Assembly: GCA_031763025.1 (NCBI GenBank)
Contig: JASSKH010000012.1
Coordinates: 3,720,001 to 3,784,000, forward strand
Direction of reading: 5' to 3'
Length of the DNA stretch: 64,000 nt
Source: Macrocystis pyrifera
Taxonomy: Eukaryota > Sar > Phaeophyceae > Laminariales > Laminariaceae
The first letter of the stretch is position 1. Every line of letters starts with the position of its first letter. This document shows positions 10,335-21,173 of the stretch, one piece after another. The notes under the pieces are model-generated. The model did not search any database, was not told where the DNA came from, and worked only from the letters and a program-made list of their open reading frames with translations. The position numbers were made by a program, and so were the translations under genes.

Positions 10335-10740
10335 CTGCTCGCACGTGCTGTTGATTGTCGTCGCGGACAGCCGTGGTTTTCTAACCCCACAACAACGTGG
10401 ACCTCTTTGTTTCGTGTTGACCCTCCCCTCCCCCCTACCCCCCCCCTAGAAGTCGCCACACCAGAAATCAAATCCATTCTATCGAAGCTGCAAGAAAGCC
10501 CGCCTCAAAAATGTTTTTTCCTGGGATGCAGCTCACTCTTCATGCGAGTCGCCGAACACCCCACGGCGCAATATCTGCGTGGTCGGTGAAAACCAAACGT
10601 GCTCCGTCCCGGCGTTGTAGGGATGCGAGAGTCTTCTTCTCAAGCAATGTCTGCCTGGTCGGTGAAAACCCGACGTGCTCCGTCCCGGCATTGTAGGGAT
10701 GCGAGGGTATCTGTGGTTATACGACTACGGTCATGCATGA
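10301..10740 (+). repeat. Poly(C) tract and P-family repeat (P4)
   Basis: 10301-10333 is a 33-nt C run preceded by GTCATGTCGA. The P-family body follows from about 10505 (CTCTTCATGCGAGTCGCC, TGCTCCGTCCCGGCATTGTA, ACGACTACGGTCATGCATGA). The segment with GGTCGGTGAAAACC and GATGCGAG occurs twice in tandem (about 10579 and 10650). Confidence 0.7.
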
Positions 10741-11154
10741 CATGAGAAAAAATGAAATGAGCGCCCAGATGTTGCCGGTGTCTCTAGTAGGAGTAGGAAC
10801 GGTGCTCCGTCTCGAAAGATGTGCATGGTCAATGATCAAATGACTAAGGCAAGCAACAAACGAGTACGCCCTCCCCCCTATAGTATATTCCTGATTAATA
10901 TATATGGGTTGCGGTTGTCGTGGGTTGACGACGACGCTGTAAAGCACGCCTCTCACTGCGTGAGCTAGACAGCCAGGGTACCTTTTTTTTATTTTTGGCG
11001 GTTGCCACGGCTGGCGATCAAGTTAGATCATGTTCGTGCGCAGAGAACCTTTACTCCGCACAAGGGGGAAGATGGAAGTGGCCACGTCAGAAATTAAATC
11101 AATTCATCAATGCATTGATGCTGTCATCCGTATGCAAGAAAATCCGCCGCTAAA

Positions 11155-11493
11155 ACGGTTCTTAGTAGGATGCAGCTCACCCTTCATGCGACTCGCCCAA
11201 CACCTCACGGCGCTTCGCGCTTGGTGCAAGCAATGTCTGCCTAGTCGGTGAAAACCCGACGTGCTCTGTCCCGGCATTGTAGGGATGCGAGGGTCTATGG
11301 TCAAAAGCTCACTATCGTGTTTTGTGCAAGCAATGTCAACTCTCGTGCTTGGTACAAGCAAGCAATGTCTGCCTGGTCGGTGAAAACTCGGCGTGCGTGC
11401 TCCGTCTCTGCTTCTTAGGGATACGAGGGGGTCTATGATCATACGACTACTACGGCCACGCATGACATTAGTACCCCCCCCCCCCCCCCCCCC
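11155..11493 (+). repeat. P-family repeat (P5), longest copy
   Basis: Blocks CACCCTTCATGCGACTCGCC, CACCTCACGGCGCTTCGCG, GGTCGGTGAAAACCCGACG and CCCGGCATTGTAGGGATGCG, ending in a 21-nt C run (11473-11493). The CAAGCAATGTCTGCC...GATACGAGG part is duplicated internally. Confidence 0.75.
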
Positions 11494-11504
11494 GTCGGTC
11501 GCAC

Positions 11505-11861
11505 GTGTTACGTAACACAACAGGAGTCGTCACGGACAAGTACGGAAGGGACGAGGAGTCCGAAACAGACGAAGACGAGGAAGACGAAGACGAGGAAGAG
11601 CAAGAAGGGGACGAGGGCCCCAGAACATCACCCATACAGTCCAGCAATAACTTCGAAGGGCACTACGACCAATCCGTTGGAGACTCTTCAGAAAATATGA
11701 AGCGAAGCTTTCCGGCAGCGATGGCGGCAGCGGTGATGACGAAGGAGATATTGACGGACGGGGACGGAGCCGGGGAAGCAGCAGGAAGCAGGGTCAGGGT
11801 CTTCGTCACGGCAGCGAGAGGCCATGATGTGATTGCCGGGCAATATGGGGGTCACGCGTAG
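11505..11861 (+). CDS. Acidic low-complexity ORF, possible exon
   Basis: An open frame of about 118 codons begins right after a P-family poly(C) tract. Residues about 15-38 are almost all Asp/Glu, followed by a Ser/Asn-rich stretch and an Ala-rich end. A possible acceptor (AACACAACAG|GAG) precedes the acidic part. The last third overlaps the start of a tandem repeat field, and a second frame there also reads Gly/Asp/Ser-rich, so a frameshift is possible. No family is recognised; it may not be a gene. Confidence 0.25.
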   Translation: MLRNTTGVVTDKYGRDEESETDEDEEDEDEEEQEGDEGPRTSPIQSSNNFEGHYDQSVGDSSENMKRSFPAAMAAAVMTKEILTDGDGAGEAAGSRVRVFVTAARGHDVIAGQYGGHA

Positions 11862-12013
11862 GCGTTAATTTTGTGAAGCTATGACATGATCGCCAAAGGA
11901 TAGGAACCCTGGAAGCAGCAGGTAGCACGGTTAGGCGTTTATCACGGCGAGATCATGATGTGATTGCCGGGCAGCGAGGTGTTCTAAGACGGGGGTGGGG
12001 TTCCTCGCGTCTT

Positions 12014-12330
12014 GCGATGCTCATGATTTTACTTCCAGGGTAACGAGGCGTTCCGCGAGCGGAATCGGCAAAGTATCACGCTTTACGATGCTCAGGAGTT
12101 TAATTCTTGAGCAGTAAGGTGTCCCCCAAGCAGGGTTGGCAAACACTACACCTTGCGATTTCCAGGAGCTGAATTCCTGGGCAGCAAGGCGTTTCCCAAA
12201 GCATGGTGTGTCGCGATGCTCAGGAGTCTTATACCTGGACATCAAGGCGTTCTCCCCTAGCGAGTGGTCGGCAAAGCTTGACGCCTTGCCATACTCAGGA
12301 TTTTTAGTCCCCGGGGCAGCGTGTACCCTA
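12014..12330. repeat. ~70 bp minisatellite
   Basis: About 4.5 units with GCGATGCTCAGGAGTTTAAT, TCCTGGGCAGCAAGGCGTT and GTCGGCAAAGCTTGACGC-like blocks, starting near 12014, 12086, 12155, 12213 and 12288. Similar words occur upstream at 11820-12000. Confidence 0.8.
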
Positions 12331-13167
12331 AAGAGAAGTCGGAATAACGTGCGCTTGCCGGCACCACCTTCTGATCGCGACGGCGAGGTTACCCTTGCCA
12401 TTTTTTGTTTTGTTCACATTGCTTCTTTCGAGGGTCAATCAGCTTGGGCTAGCGCAGTAGCAGCATTGGTCACCAGATCCTGCGGGTAGATCAAGTAAGG
12501 GGGCAATTTTGTCGCTTGTTGTTTCTTCTGAGCTATGTGCCCGAACGTTTGGTACCGTTTGGACCGAGTATTTATACGAAAATGTTCCTAGCATTTCGGG
12601 ACAGGGTGGAATGTGACAGTAAAATAATGACAGCAAAAAAGAAGAAATACTGTCCTATTACCCCATACTGATACGGAGCTGTTAGCATCGGGGTTGGATG
12701 TATCGTGCGAGCCTCGTAAGCGGACACGTACCTATATACATCAGCAGCGTGCCGCAGCAAATATCGCCTTTTTTGGTACTACCACGGGATGTATCGCGCA
12801 AGCCTAATAAGCGGGCACGAACGTGCATCACCGGCACCCCCAGCAAAACTCGTACGTTTCGGTATTGCAGTATGAATCGTTCGAGCTTCATAATAAGCGT
12901 ACACATACATCACCAGCTTCCGAGAAATATTGAAGGGAGGACGCTTTGACGCGAAGGCAGGGGGTGATGTGTGCACGTAAGTAAGGTCGAAAATACGCCG
13001 AAAAGGTTGCTCTCCCTGGTTTGCTCTTCTCAAAGAAGCATTTAATCAGGCTTTGTTCGGTGTTGCTCCTACCGCTGCTGTTTTTTTACGTGCTGTGTAC
13101 CGCCACCGCATGTCGGCATCCGTGTTCGCCGGAGTATTGCTTCCGTCTACTCGCTGTTGCCCCTTCA
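12331..13167. other. Intergenic, no feature recognised
   Basis: No exon, RNA gene or clear repeat family seen. A GCGTGCC/CGTGCGAG-rich stretch at 12700-12900 has loosely repeated words (GTATCGYGCRAGCCT twice, then CACGWACGTGCAT-like), suggesting an old duplication. Confidence 0.4.
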
Positions 13168-13240
13168 GGGGGGGGGGGGGGGGGGGGGGGGGAGCACTTG
13201 ATTGGAGAGATGTACTCGATCTCATGCATGGCCGTAGTCG
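13168..13240 (-). repeat. Poly(G) run with P-family end (P6)
   Basis: A G run of about 25 nt is followed by GATGTACTCGATCTCATGC and ATGGCCGTAGTCG, the poly(C)-side end of the P family in reverse orientation. Confidence 0.6.
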
Positions 13241-13469
13241 GGAGGGGGGGATTTTCGACAAAAATGAAGTTTACAGCAACGGTCACTACGTGATTGGGGG
13301 ATGGATGCAATGGTGGGTGTCCGACTTTCAACGCAAAGAATTGTACGGCACGGGGCTCAACACGACCCTATGTTCCAAGGCCCAGATTGGGAAGGCGATT
13401 TGATAGCCTTTTACCAGTGGCTCCTTTATCAACACTCAGCGGACTAAGACCTTAATTTGCCGCAGATCT

Positions 13470-13925
13470 TTGTCAACGCCCACGCGTTCGAAAGCATGGA
13501 ACGCATGGGTGCCGCCTCTGCTATCTGCGACCGGCACACTTCTTCCAGATCGTGAGGCGGATTTGGCAAGTCCACAGCTTCTTGAGACCTCCACTGCAGG
13601 ACGCTTAAGCGTACAATTCGTCCACGACGACCAGCCAACCGCATCACTCGCCGTATGGGCATACGTCGTCCCATCGGAAGCTACGCAACACGACGTGCTA
13701 CTCGGACGCGACAGCTGGATGCGGTTCCAGGACCGCTTCTACCATACGTTGGCTCCCTGCCCGATAAAAAAATGGATATTACGCGAGCTCACACTGTCGC
13801 TCCCAAGACTGCAAGGCGCGACAGTCTTTGTGCTCGACTATTCGGCACACCCTGAAAGTTTCCACCTGCTCTATGCATGCGACACCGGCATTAGCTTGTC
13901 GCGACCATCGATTCGTCGATGGTAA
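13470..13925 (+). pseudogene. Retropepsin (Gypsy-type protease) C-terminal fragment
   Basis: The open frame contains RLSVQFVHDDQPTASLAVWA, YVVPSEATQHDVLLGRDSW and MRFQDRFYHTL. HDVLLGRDSW corresponds to the conserved 'DVLLGRDWL' block after the flap of LTR-retrotransposon proteases. FHLLYACDTGISLS follows, then a stop. The Asp-Thr-Gly half is not found just upstream, so this is a fragment. It lies before a gag fragment (14309), the reverse of gag-pro order, so two insertions or a rearrangement are needed. Confidence 0.55.
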
Positions 13926-14308
13926 CAGCGTCAGCGTGCAGTACCCGAGCCTCATGCCAGTTCTGTACCCGGGAGATTTGGCGACGACGACGTCGAAACC
14001 TGTTGGGTCTATCGACGAGATGTGGTTGGCGTTTGGTGGACTTTCAACTGATAAGACTCCAGCCATCAACGGCGAAAAACATATTACCCTTCCACCCCTC
14101 CCAGGTCTTTAAGTATACTCGCATGCAAGCGGACGGACACAAGGGCGATCGGCCTCGCCGTAGCCTTGGAAATACTCATCGGGATCATCTCGCAACCCCA
14201 TCGTGATGAAAGTCGCAGCATCAGCTAGCTCGTTCCGCTGATGCAATTTTGTCGTCTGCGGCCGAGTGTCCTGCTAATTCGACTGATGAGGTATTTCAAG
14301 TCTCCTAA

Positions 14309-14968
14309 TCCTTCGCAACGCCTGACAAATCACTATGGACGCCCCTTACCACCCCCGAAAAAAGATGCAAAGCCTTCCGGGACGACAAGAGACACTGCCT
14401 CAACTACCATGGCATGGATCACTCATTTAGGACCTGCCCTGACCCCTTTGCCAACGCTAGTGACTGTATCAACCCCGAGCTAGGCCAACTTGGTGACAAT
14501 AATTAAACCTACCGCCGTTGGCAGCGTCGCATGATGTCGTACCGTCGCCGTCCTATCCACTTTGGCGGCGAAAACACACGCTCGTCGCCTTTTTCGCACC
14601 GCTGCAAAAACTCGTCTCGCCGCTACGTCAACAACCGCCGCTACAACAACGGGAACTCTAACTCTAGCCAGTCTCGTCATGGTGATTCCCAACACAAACG
14701 AGGTACCGCAGGAGGCCCTCAAACCGGTGGCCAGACGGCCACTGCGCGAACGGTTTTCCAACCCCAGCAAGGCGTACCCCTAGCGCCTACTTCTGGCGCT
14801 CAAGCGCCAAGTATGCGCGACGGGTCTGCTTCTAACCCCAATCTCAACGGACGCCGGCCAGGGACCTTCCGCACTAACTGACTGCCCAACGGCGGCACGT
14901 CTGAAATTCTCATCGCGTTGATAGTGCACACGGGAAGCACGTCCGATCCATGCACAAGCGTTGCCTAG
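14309..14968 (+). pseudogene. Gag zinc-knuckle region and start of protease, LTR retrotransposon
   Basis: One frame with two internal stops. First segment (14309-14506): CLNYHGMDHSFRTC, a C-x2-Y-x4-H-x4-C variant of the retroviral CCHC knuckle whose second Cys is Tyr. After TAA at 14504 comes an Arg/Ser/Asn/Gln-rich basic segment typical of nucleocapsid ends. After TGA at 14879 comes GGTSEILIALIVHTGSTSD, which aligns with the protease active-site strand (xxDTGST) but has His (CAC at 14927) for the catalytic Asp. Clearly inactive. Family knowledge supports gag followed by protease; the clade is inferred as Gypsy-like. Confidence 0.55.
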
Positions 14969-14979
14969 GTCACCGCCGA

Positions 14980-15260
14980 AACCAGGTATGCGTACCGCTC
15001 ATGGCCCCCGCGAAGACGGCTACATGGTTGAGACCGTAGGTTTAATCTGCTATTCGCCGCGAGACCCAGGTATGCGTGTCGTCCCTGGCCCTCGCGAAGA
15101 CGACCACCTTCCGTAGCCGTAGGCTTTCACTATCGGCACCAGGTATGCTTACCGCTCCTGGCCCCCGCGAAGACGGTAGTATGGTTGCAGCCGTAGCCTC
15201 TCCGTCGCGAGAACCATGAGTGAGAAAGACTCTTGGTCCTCGCATAGACGATACTACTCT
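14980..15260. repeat. ~75-83 bp tandem repeat
   Basis: Three or more units with ACCAGGTATGCGTACCGCTC, TGGCCCCCGCGAAGACGG and GTTGAGACCGTAGG-like blocks, starting at about 14981, 15064 and 15138. Confidence 0.8.
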
Positions 15261-15359
15261 TAACTTTCCGCGCTCGTCTTCCCCGACCTAATCTTCTGAG
15301 ACACTCACCACGTCCAGGCGTGAATTCCAGGGTGTGAGGGTCGCCTTGAGGTGCGGGTA

Positions 15360-15740
15360 CGGGAACACAGGACCCTCGAGATTCCCGATACGAGCGGGCC
15401 GTTAGAGACTGACCCCCCCCCCCCCCCCGAAAAAGCACGCGCAAGCACGCAACGAACTAGTAGTCGGCTAGTGTGGGTTAGATACGCACGGAGCGCTAGA
15501 AACGATTGGGGCCTTTCATTGCATTTAGTACCGTAAGTCGTTTGGCGATAATCGTGGTGGATTCCCGATCCGAGCGGGCCGTTAGAGACGGAAAGGAACA
15601 CTCGAAAGCCGAAAGCACGCGCAAGCAATCAGGGGGGGCGATATGTTCGGTGGGGGTTTTCCCGATGCGTGCACGGGCATTATAGAAACGGAAACCACAT
15701 TCCGTTTTCGACAATCGTGGTGGCCCTCGATACAATGAGC
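15360..15740. repeat. ~190 bp diverged tandem repeat
   Basis: GATTCCCGATACGAGCGGGC with CGTTAGAGAC and AAGCACGCGCAAGCA occurs at about 15378 and 15560; a weaker third unit starts near 15660. The first unit contains a 14-nt C run. Confidence 0.6.
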
Positions 15741-16276
15741 GTGCCGGCAGACACGGCAAACTACCGGGATGCAGGCGGTGGTATGTACCGTATAAAAATA
15801 TCACACTAGGGTGGTAAGACACCACACCCCCCGGGATGAAGGTGTAGAGATTATTTTCTCCGAAACCGAGGGGGGGGGGAACGCACACGTACACAACGAA
15901 AATGGCGGCTCTGGGAAGATCTCGTCGAGATCTTTTCCATAACAGACGCATCGCTCGGCGGTTACACTTTCCCCTTTGTCAAAAAAATCAGCTTAGAAAT
16001 TCGTCAGAGGGGGTGTGATATCTTATCACCCGTGTGCTGGACGGTAGTACCTACCATAAAACACGAAAGCCAGCACACACACCCTTAGGGACAAAACCCC
16101 CCCCCCCGGTGGTAACATTTCTAAACTGACAACAGGGAGGGTATAAGCGCCGAGAGATTCCTCCATGGAAATATCACAACCCAGAAATTTCCAAAGCCAG
16201 CGTTTTCGCTCAGGTGTGCCCCCCGTTGTTCTGGAGAAAACCGGCTCGGAATTTTATCCGAGGGGGAAATCGGGGC
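15741..16276. other. Intergenic, GTGTGATATC-type repeat
   Basis: No coding signal. The word GGGGTGTGATATCTTATC near 16010 and related words near 16470, 17440, 17260 and 27610-27740 define another loose dispersed repeat. Confidence 0.35.
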
Positions 16277-16356
16277 TACGGTACAGACAAAAACCTACAT
16301 ATTTCCATATTTTTACCGATAATATTTGGTCCTATTTACTGTGGTCCCCCGTAATA
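16277..16356. mobile_element. MITE-A copy 3, truncated
   Basis: The right part is complete (TTTGGTCCTATTTACTGTGG and TCCCCCGTAATA), reversed relative to copies 1 and 2. The left terminal repeat is missing before CTACGGTACAGACAAAAACC. Confidence 0.8.
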
Positions 16357-16684
16357 GTTGTCGGGTTAAGCGGGTTCCTACCGTCTACGACGGTGAACAA
16401 AAACACACGGACCCCCGTCGATAAATGTTTTGGGGCTGTCACAAGATATAGGTCCGGTGTGGGATGCTCTGTAGGGGGTGTGATATACAACGCACCCCCA
16501 GGGTGGGTGTTGTCTTGCTTGTCAGTATACCGTCGTGGTCGGCCAGGCGGGTTCCTATTGATAGTATGAGCAGGAGCGGGAGCCGGAGACCTTAGATAAC
16601 GGAATGATAAACGTACATGTAACCGTCTAGCAAAATATCAGAGGCCCGAGATCAGCGGGTTTTGTCTCGGTCGCACACGGGCGA

Positions 16685-16816
16685 GGGGAGGGGGGGGGGG
16701 GCGGCGGGGGGGGGGGGGGGGGGGGGGGGGGGAGCGGGGGAGGGGGAGAAAGAGGGGGGGGGGCGAGGGCGGCGGGGGGAAGCGCGGGGAGGGGAAGGGC
16801 GGGGGGGGGGGGGGTC
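16685..16816. repeat. G-rich purine tract
   Basis: Nearly uninterrupted G with a few A and C, including runs of about 20 G. It has strong G-quadruplex potential on the + strand. The apparent Pro-rich or Gly-rich reading frames here are compositional. Confidence 0.9.
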
Positions 16817-16859
16817 GGTGCACTTACTCGCGGAGCGCGACCGGCGGAGATAAAAGGAG

Positions 16860-18349
16860 GACGAGTGCGCGTTTTGTTGTGTATGTGTATTGGGGGAAGG
16901 CGAAATCACGCGGGGAAAATCAACAACGCAGCCCCTCCTCCACCCCACCTGCGATGTTCATTGGTTGCAGCGGGGAAGCGCATATATGCGCGCGGGGGGA
17001 AGGGGGCAGAGGGCAGATCATGCCAATCTGGCCTTCGACAAATTCGACGGATCCAAAGCATCTTTGGTGGACGTGACGACCGAAAACAACAACAAACAAC
17101 ATGATGTGCTGTACTCTGCACGTAGTTCCTGTGCAGTTCCGTCACGAGATAGATCATACTCGTATACCTGGTAATACGTATCGTAGTTTCGTCTGTATGC
17201 CATCGCGTAACACGGAAGGCGCCTCACCCCGGTGATACCATTTCGACCTGCACAAATATTATCACCGGGTGTGCTGTTTTGGAGGGATGTGCTATCTAAC
17301 GCACCCCTGGCGATAAGGAAAATGCACGGGAGCCCCGAAGCTAGGAGGTGCGGTAACGAGGGGGATAATACGGATGGAGTGTGCTAACGGAAATAATGAT
17401 TGCTAAGGAACCCTCGGCTAGACTGTAGATGGCGTGATATCAAGAGGGTGTGATGGCATGGGCGTCGGTCCGAGATTTCGCGCCGCGCAACCTTTTTCGC
17501 CGCAGGCGTAAAAAAAATATTGGGCATGTCCTGGGAAAGACAATTGAGATACTTTTCGGTTTTGGCTGTGGTCGAAACCAATGTTTCGGGTGTGTGAACA
17601 CACACTATGTCAAGTGATTTTTGGGGCGCACATTCACGCGATTGTCACATTTTTTTAGCCTCCGGCGGCCCTCCGAAGCCCCCTGTGGAGGGCTACACGC
17701 CTGCGACGCGTGAGCGCAACACGCTTCCCGGCTCGCGTTACGCTTCACGGAATAGTGCTAAGGTCTTAGTCCGTTGGGCTACTGGTAAAAGGTTGACCAA
17801 TTCCCTACCCAATCTATCCCTTGTAACATTTTCTCTCCCTTCAGAACAGCTGGGTCCTTGGTCTTCGTATGGGGCCGTGCGTGCCTCGCCCGAAGCTCTT
17901 AACAATCTCTGGAGACCTAGGAAGAGTGTTTCATCAAATTCTTGACACGAGGAGACTTGGCACATATTTTAAAAGAGCATCTTTTATGGTGGACGTGAAA
18001 TTCGATCTCGCGACGAACGACCCATGTCCTGCCGTCGACGTTGTTGAGGTTAGGGTTTAGTCCGTTGGGCTACTGGTAACAGGTTCACCAATTGCCTACC
18101 CGATCCAAGCCTTACAACAACGTGGGGTGCCGGAGCCCTAAATATCGCATATCCTGGTTGAAGCTACCACCGTAAAAATTCAATGGTTCATGCAAAACTC
18201 CCGAATATTGAACCCCAGAGGCCCTTGCCCCGCTGAAAAACTAACTGCCACGGTGATAAGATTGGTGGTATTCGACGAAATATGTCCGCTTTTTCATTCT
18301 GACAGAATAATGCCCTGCACATTGTCGGAAGGTAGAATAGTGAATCATA
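16860..18349. other. Intergenic; S-family repeats
   Basis: No convincing exon. S-family copies lie at 17756-17825 (TAGTCCGTTGGGCTACTGG, GGTTGACCAATTCCCTACCC) and 18055-18115 (same blocks). The open frame between them has no recognisable domain. Confidence 0.4.
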
Positions 18350-18641
18350 CCTGGTATGAAACCTTTCACACCTCGCGCAGACCATCGATTCCCACAGTTC
18401 ATGATCTAGATCTTTCAGGTCAGATATATATTTATTCAAGATCTTTATGATGTAACTCATGTTGCCGGGTGGGACCCGTAAAATCTGCATGATCTAGCAC
18501 GTGTTTGCTGGGTTGGATCTGTGCTGTAAAGATCCTTCACGATCTCTCACAAGGGCAGGTGAGGAACTAGCTGATCTTAAGCAGATAGATAGATCATGAT
18601 CTGTATGATCTGTCCGAGCTGTGAAACCTTTGTTCCTAGAC
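18350..18641. mobile_element. MITE-C copy 4
   Basis: Left end CCTTTCACACCTCGCGCAGA; interior CTCATGTTGCCGGGTGGGAC; right end ATGATCTGTCCGAGCTGTG, then AAACCTTT. Same orientation as copy 1. Confidence 0.65.
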
Positions 18642-19101
18642 GATGCCCCGAACAACAACGCACCGTAGCATTGCGCTCTGGTTTGTTTTCGAGAAAATGC
18701 TAGAATGACACGCGGCAGTTTCTGTGATTGGCCTCGATCCTACAGGTGGTTGGGGCATAAAGGGCACAGCAGGAGCGGTAGTAGTGGTGTTGTGGGTGAA
18801 TGGTATCCACCAGGTGGTGTTATAATTTCCGCAACATTCTTCGGGATTCTTCGCGCGGGAATTATACCGTGATTTTGTGCGGGACTCGGGATAATCTCGC
18901 GGTTCCGTGATAAATGTATAATCTCGTGCCCGCACAAACGCGTCCCGCACAAATTATAGATCCTGTTCCCGCACAAAGTCGTCCTGCACAAAAAGAGACA
19001 AAAAACAATCCCCAACTGAACGTTTGCACTTCTCTTGCGGACAGCTACAGTTTCCCACAAAACCCTGGGACAAGCGAAATCGGATCAGGTTTCTTATGAG
19101 G

Positions 19102-19517
19102 TGTGAAATGGAGTAGCATTGGGCTATAGAAGTGGTCATGAGATAGCTCGTATAGTATCAAAGACATGTAACACCCGAAGAGTGTTCCCGGGGCTCTGAA
19201 GTTTTCTTTGTAGTACAATGGTTAGGATAGCCGATAGGAGAAGAGTAAACAAGCGTCCGAGGAAAGGTCCTCGGAAAAGTGTCTTCATCCGTCTAGCGGG
19301 TAAAGAGAAGTAGAGCATAGTGGGCTTGACGCCTCGAATCGAGCCCCTACCGAATCACTCTCAACTGCTCCCTTCCGTCTCTCATCATGAAGTCTTTGGA
19401 GCATTATTACCGTACCAGGGTACAAGAAGTCTCCTGAACAAGAAAAGCTGCCTTCCAAGCCAGTTCTCATAATTCCTGTATTACATTCTCTTACCTCTAT
19501 ACTCGGACTGTACTACA
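19102..19517 (+). repeat. 5' LTR (416 bp)
   Basis: Starts TGTGAAATGGAGTAGCATTG and ends GGACTGTACTACA. It matches 26862-27274 over its whole length with scattered substitutions and small indels, so the insertion is not brand new. Confidence 0.85.
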
Positions 19518-20779
19518 CTTTGGGTCGACGCGAGCGACACCTGAGCTTTGGACCGCGACTTGTTCCGTTCAATAGGCCTTCCTTGCCTCTTCATGTGAGA
19601 CACCAATCAGCTTGAAAGTCACTTTTTATTTCGTCCCTTTTCCCTTGACCATTCGGGAATAGCAGCCGCTCGCCCCGACACCGCTCGAGACACCTTCCTC
19701 ACCGCTCCCTTCTTCTGAGCCTGAGTTTCGATTTTTCAACATACCAGCCTTCCGACCCGGATTTCGGTTTGGGCCCCCCTGCCGCCCCACCACTATATTT
19801 CCATCGCGCATACTGCGCGCCTTCCATACCGAACATCGACCTGGGTGGGTGTGCCCCTCCCTTCCTTATGCCCCACGGATATCATTCCGCCCCTACCCGC
19901 GCTGACGGCTATGTGGTCGACGTTCACCGTGACACACCACCCGCGGACACATTCGACCCCTTCTCCGTCCCAAAACCTTCGTCGGGCCTATTTCGGTCCA
20001 CGGCATCGCCGCCGGATCGTTCGCTAGCTCTGGGAATGACACCGCGGACACTGGAGCTCCTCTTGGCTTGAATTTCAGGCCGTCCATCGTCTCCCCACCA
20101 TCCACCATTGGCGCCTCGGCATCAGCCCCTTCTCATCCTTCGTGGGACCTTCATTTGTTCCCAGAGCTGCCATCGCTCCGCCTCCGCCGCTGGAAACCCT
20201 CGGACAACTCCTGACTGTGAGCTTTCCCGCCCGAAACCAGTAGCCATGCCTTCAAGATCATCGACCCCCCCGCCGCTGTGAGACACCTACAGCCACGCAT
20301 TCAAGGTTGTCAACGCTCCCCCGCAGTCGTGCGCCCATTTCGCGGACAGAGCTTTGCCACGTCATGAACTCCCCCGCGTCCGTTACCACCGAGCACAGCC
20401 CCGGACCGCGCTTCATCAACCGCCTGCACTGCTTGCGCTGCCTCCAAAAGGCGTTGGCGAGACCACCAGCAGCCCCATTTCGCAAAGAAGACGACCGCTT
20501 TCTGCAAGAATCCATCGACTTCGATCGACGTCGACACCTTCTTCTACACCGACTTCATCATCATTTACGTTCCACACTCCGGAGCCCGCCATCGGGCCTG
20601 AGCACGTCCAGTCAAAATCGCCTCCGACCACATCGTCTGCGCGGCCTTCACTCACCGTCTACGCCCCGTATTTCGGAGTTCGCCATCGAGCCTGATGACG
20701 TCCTCCGTTGTTTTTCTTTTTATTTTTTTTTTTCCGCGCCGAGCATTTTTACGACTACGGGCTGGCCGTACAAGCAACG

Positions 20780-21173
20780 CGCCAAGCCCCTATGCTCGGC
20801 CACCTTTCGATCCATTCCATTGGGCTCCTTCTCGCCACCGCTGCCTCAGCGTGCCAGGCGCATGACTCTTGGCGCTAAACGACCTGCTGGCGTACCTCTT
20901 CCGATCCGCTATTAACGGCCCCGGCGTCACCGTCCAAATCGACCACTTCGGCCCCTTTATACTGACCGCTGCAGCGCGCCAAGCCCCTATGCTCGGCCAC
21001 CTTTCGATCCATTCCATTAGGCTCCTTCTCGCCACCGCTGCCTCAGCGTGCCAGGCGCATGACTCTTGGCGCTAAACGACCTGCTGGCGTACCTCTTCCG
21101 ATCCGCTATTAACGGCCCCGGCGTCACCATCAAAATCGACCACTTCGGCCCCTTTATACTGACCGCTGCAGCC
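20780..21173. repeat. 197 bp tandem duplication inside the LTR element
   Basis: CGCCAAGCCCCTATGCTCGG begins units at 20780 and 20977; both continue through GACCTGCTGGCGTACCTC to TATACTGACCGCTGCAG with only a few differences, so the duplication is younger than the element. Confidence 0.9.

Noticed and set aside
17869..18060. Open frame between two S-family repeats
   Set aside because: Reads slightly protein-like but has no recognisable motif, and its end overlaps an S-family repeat.
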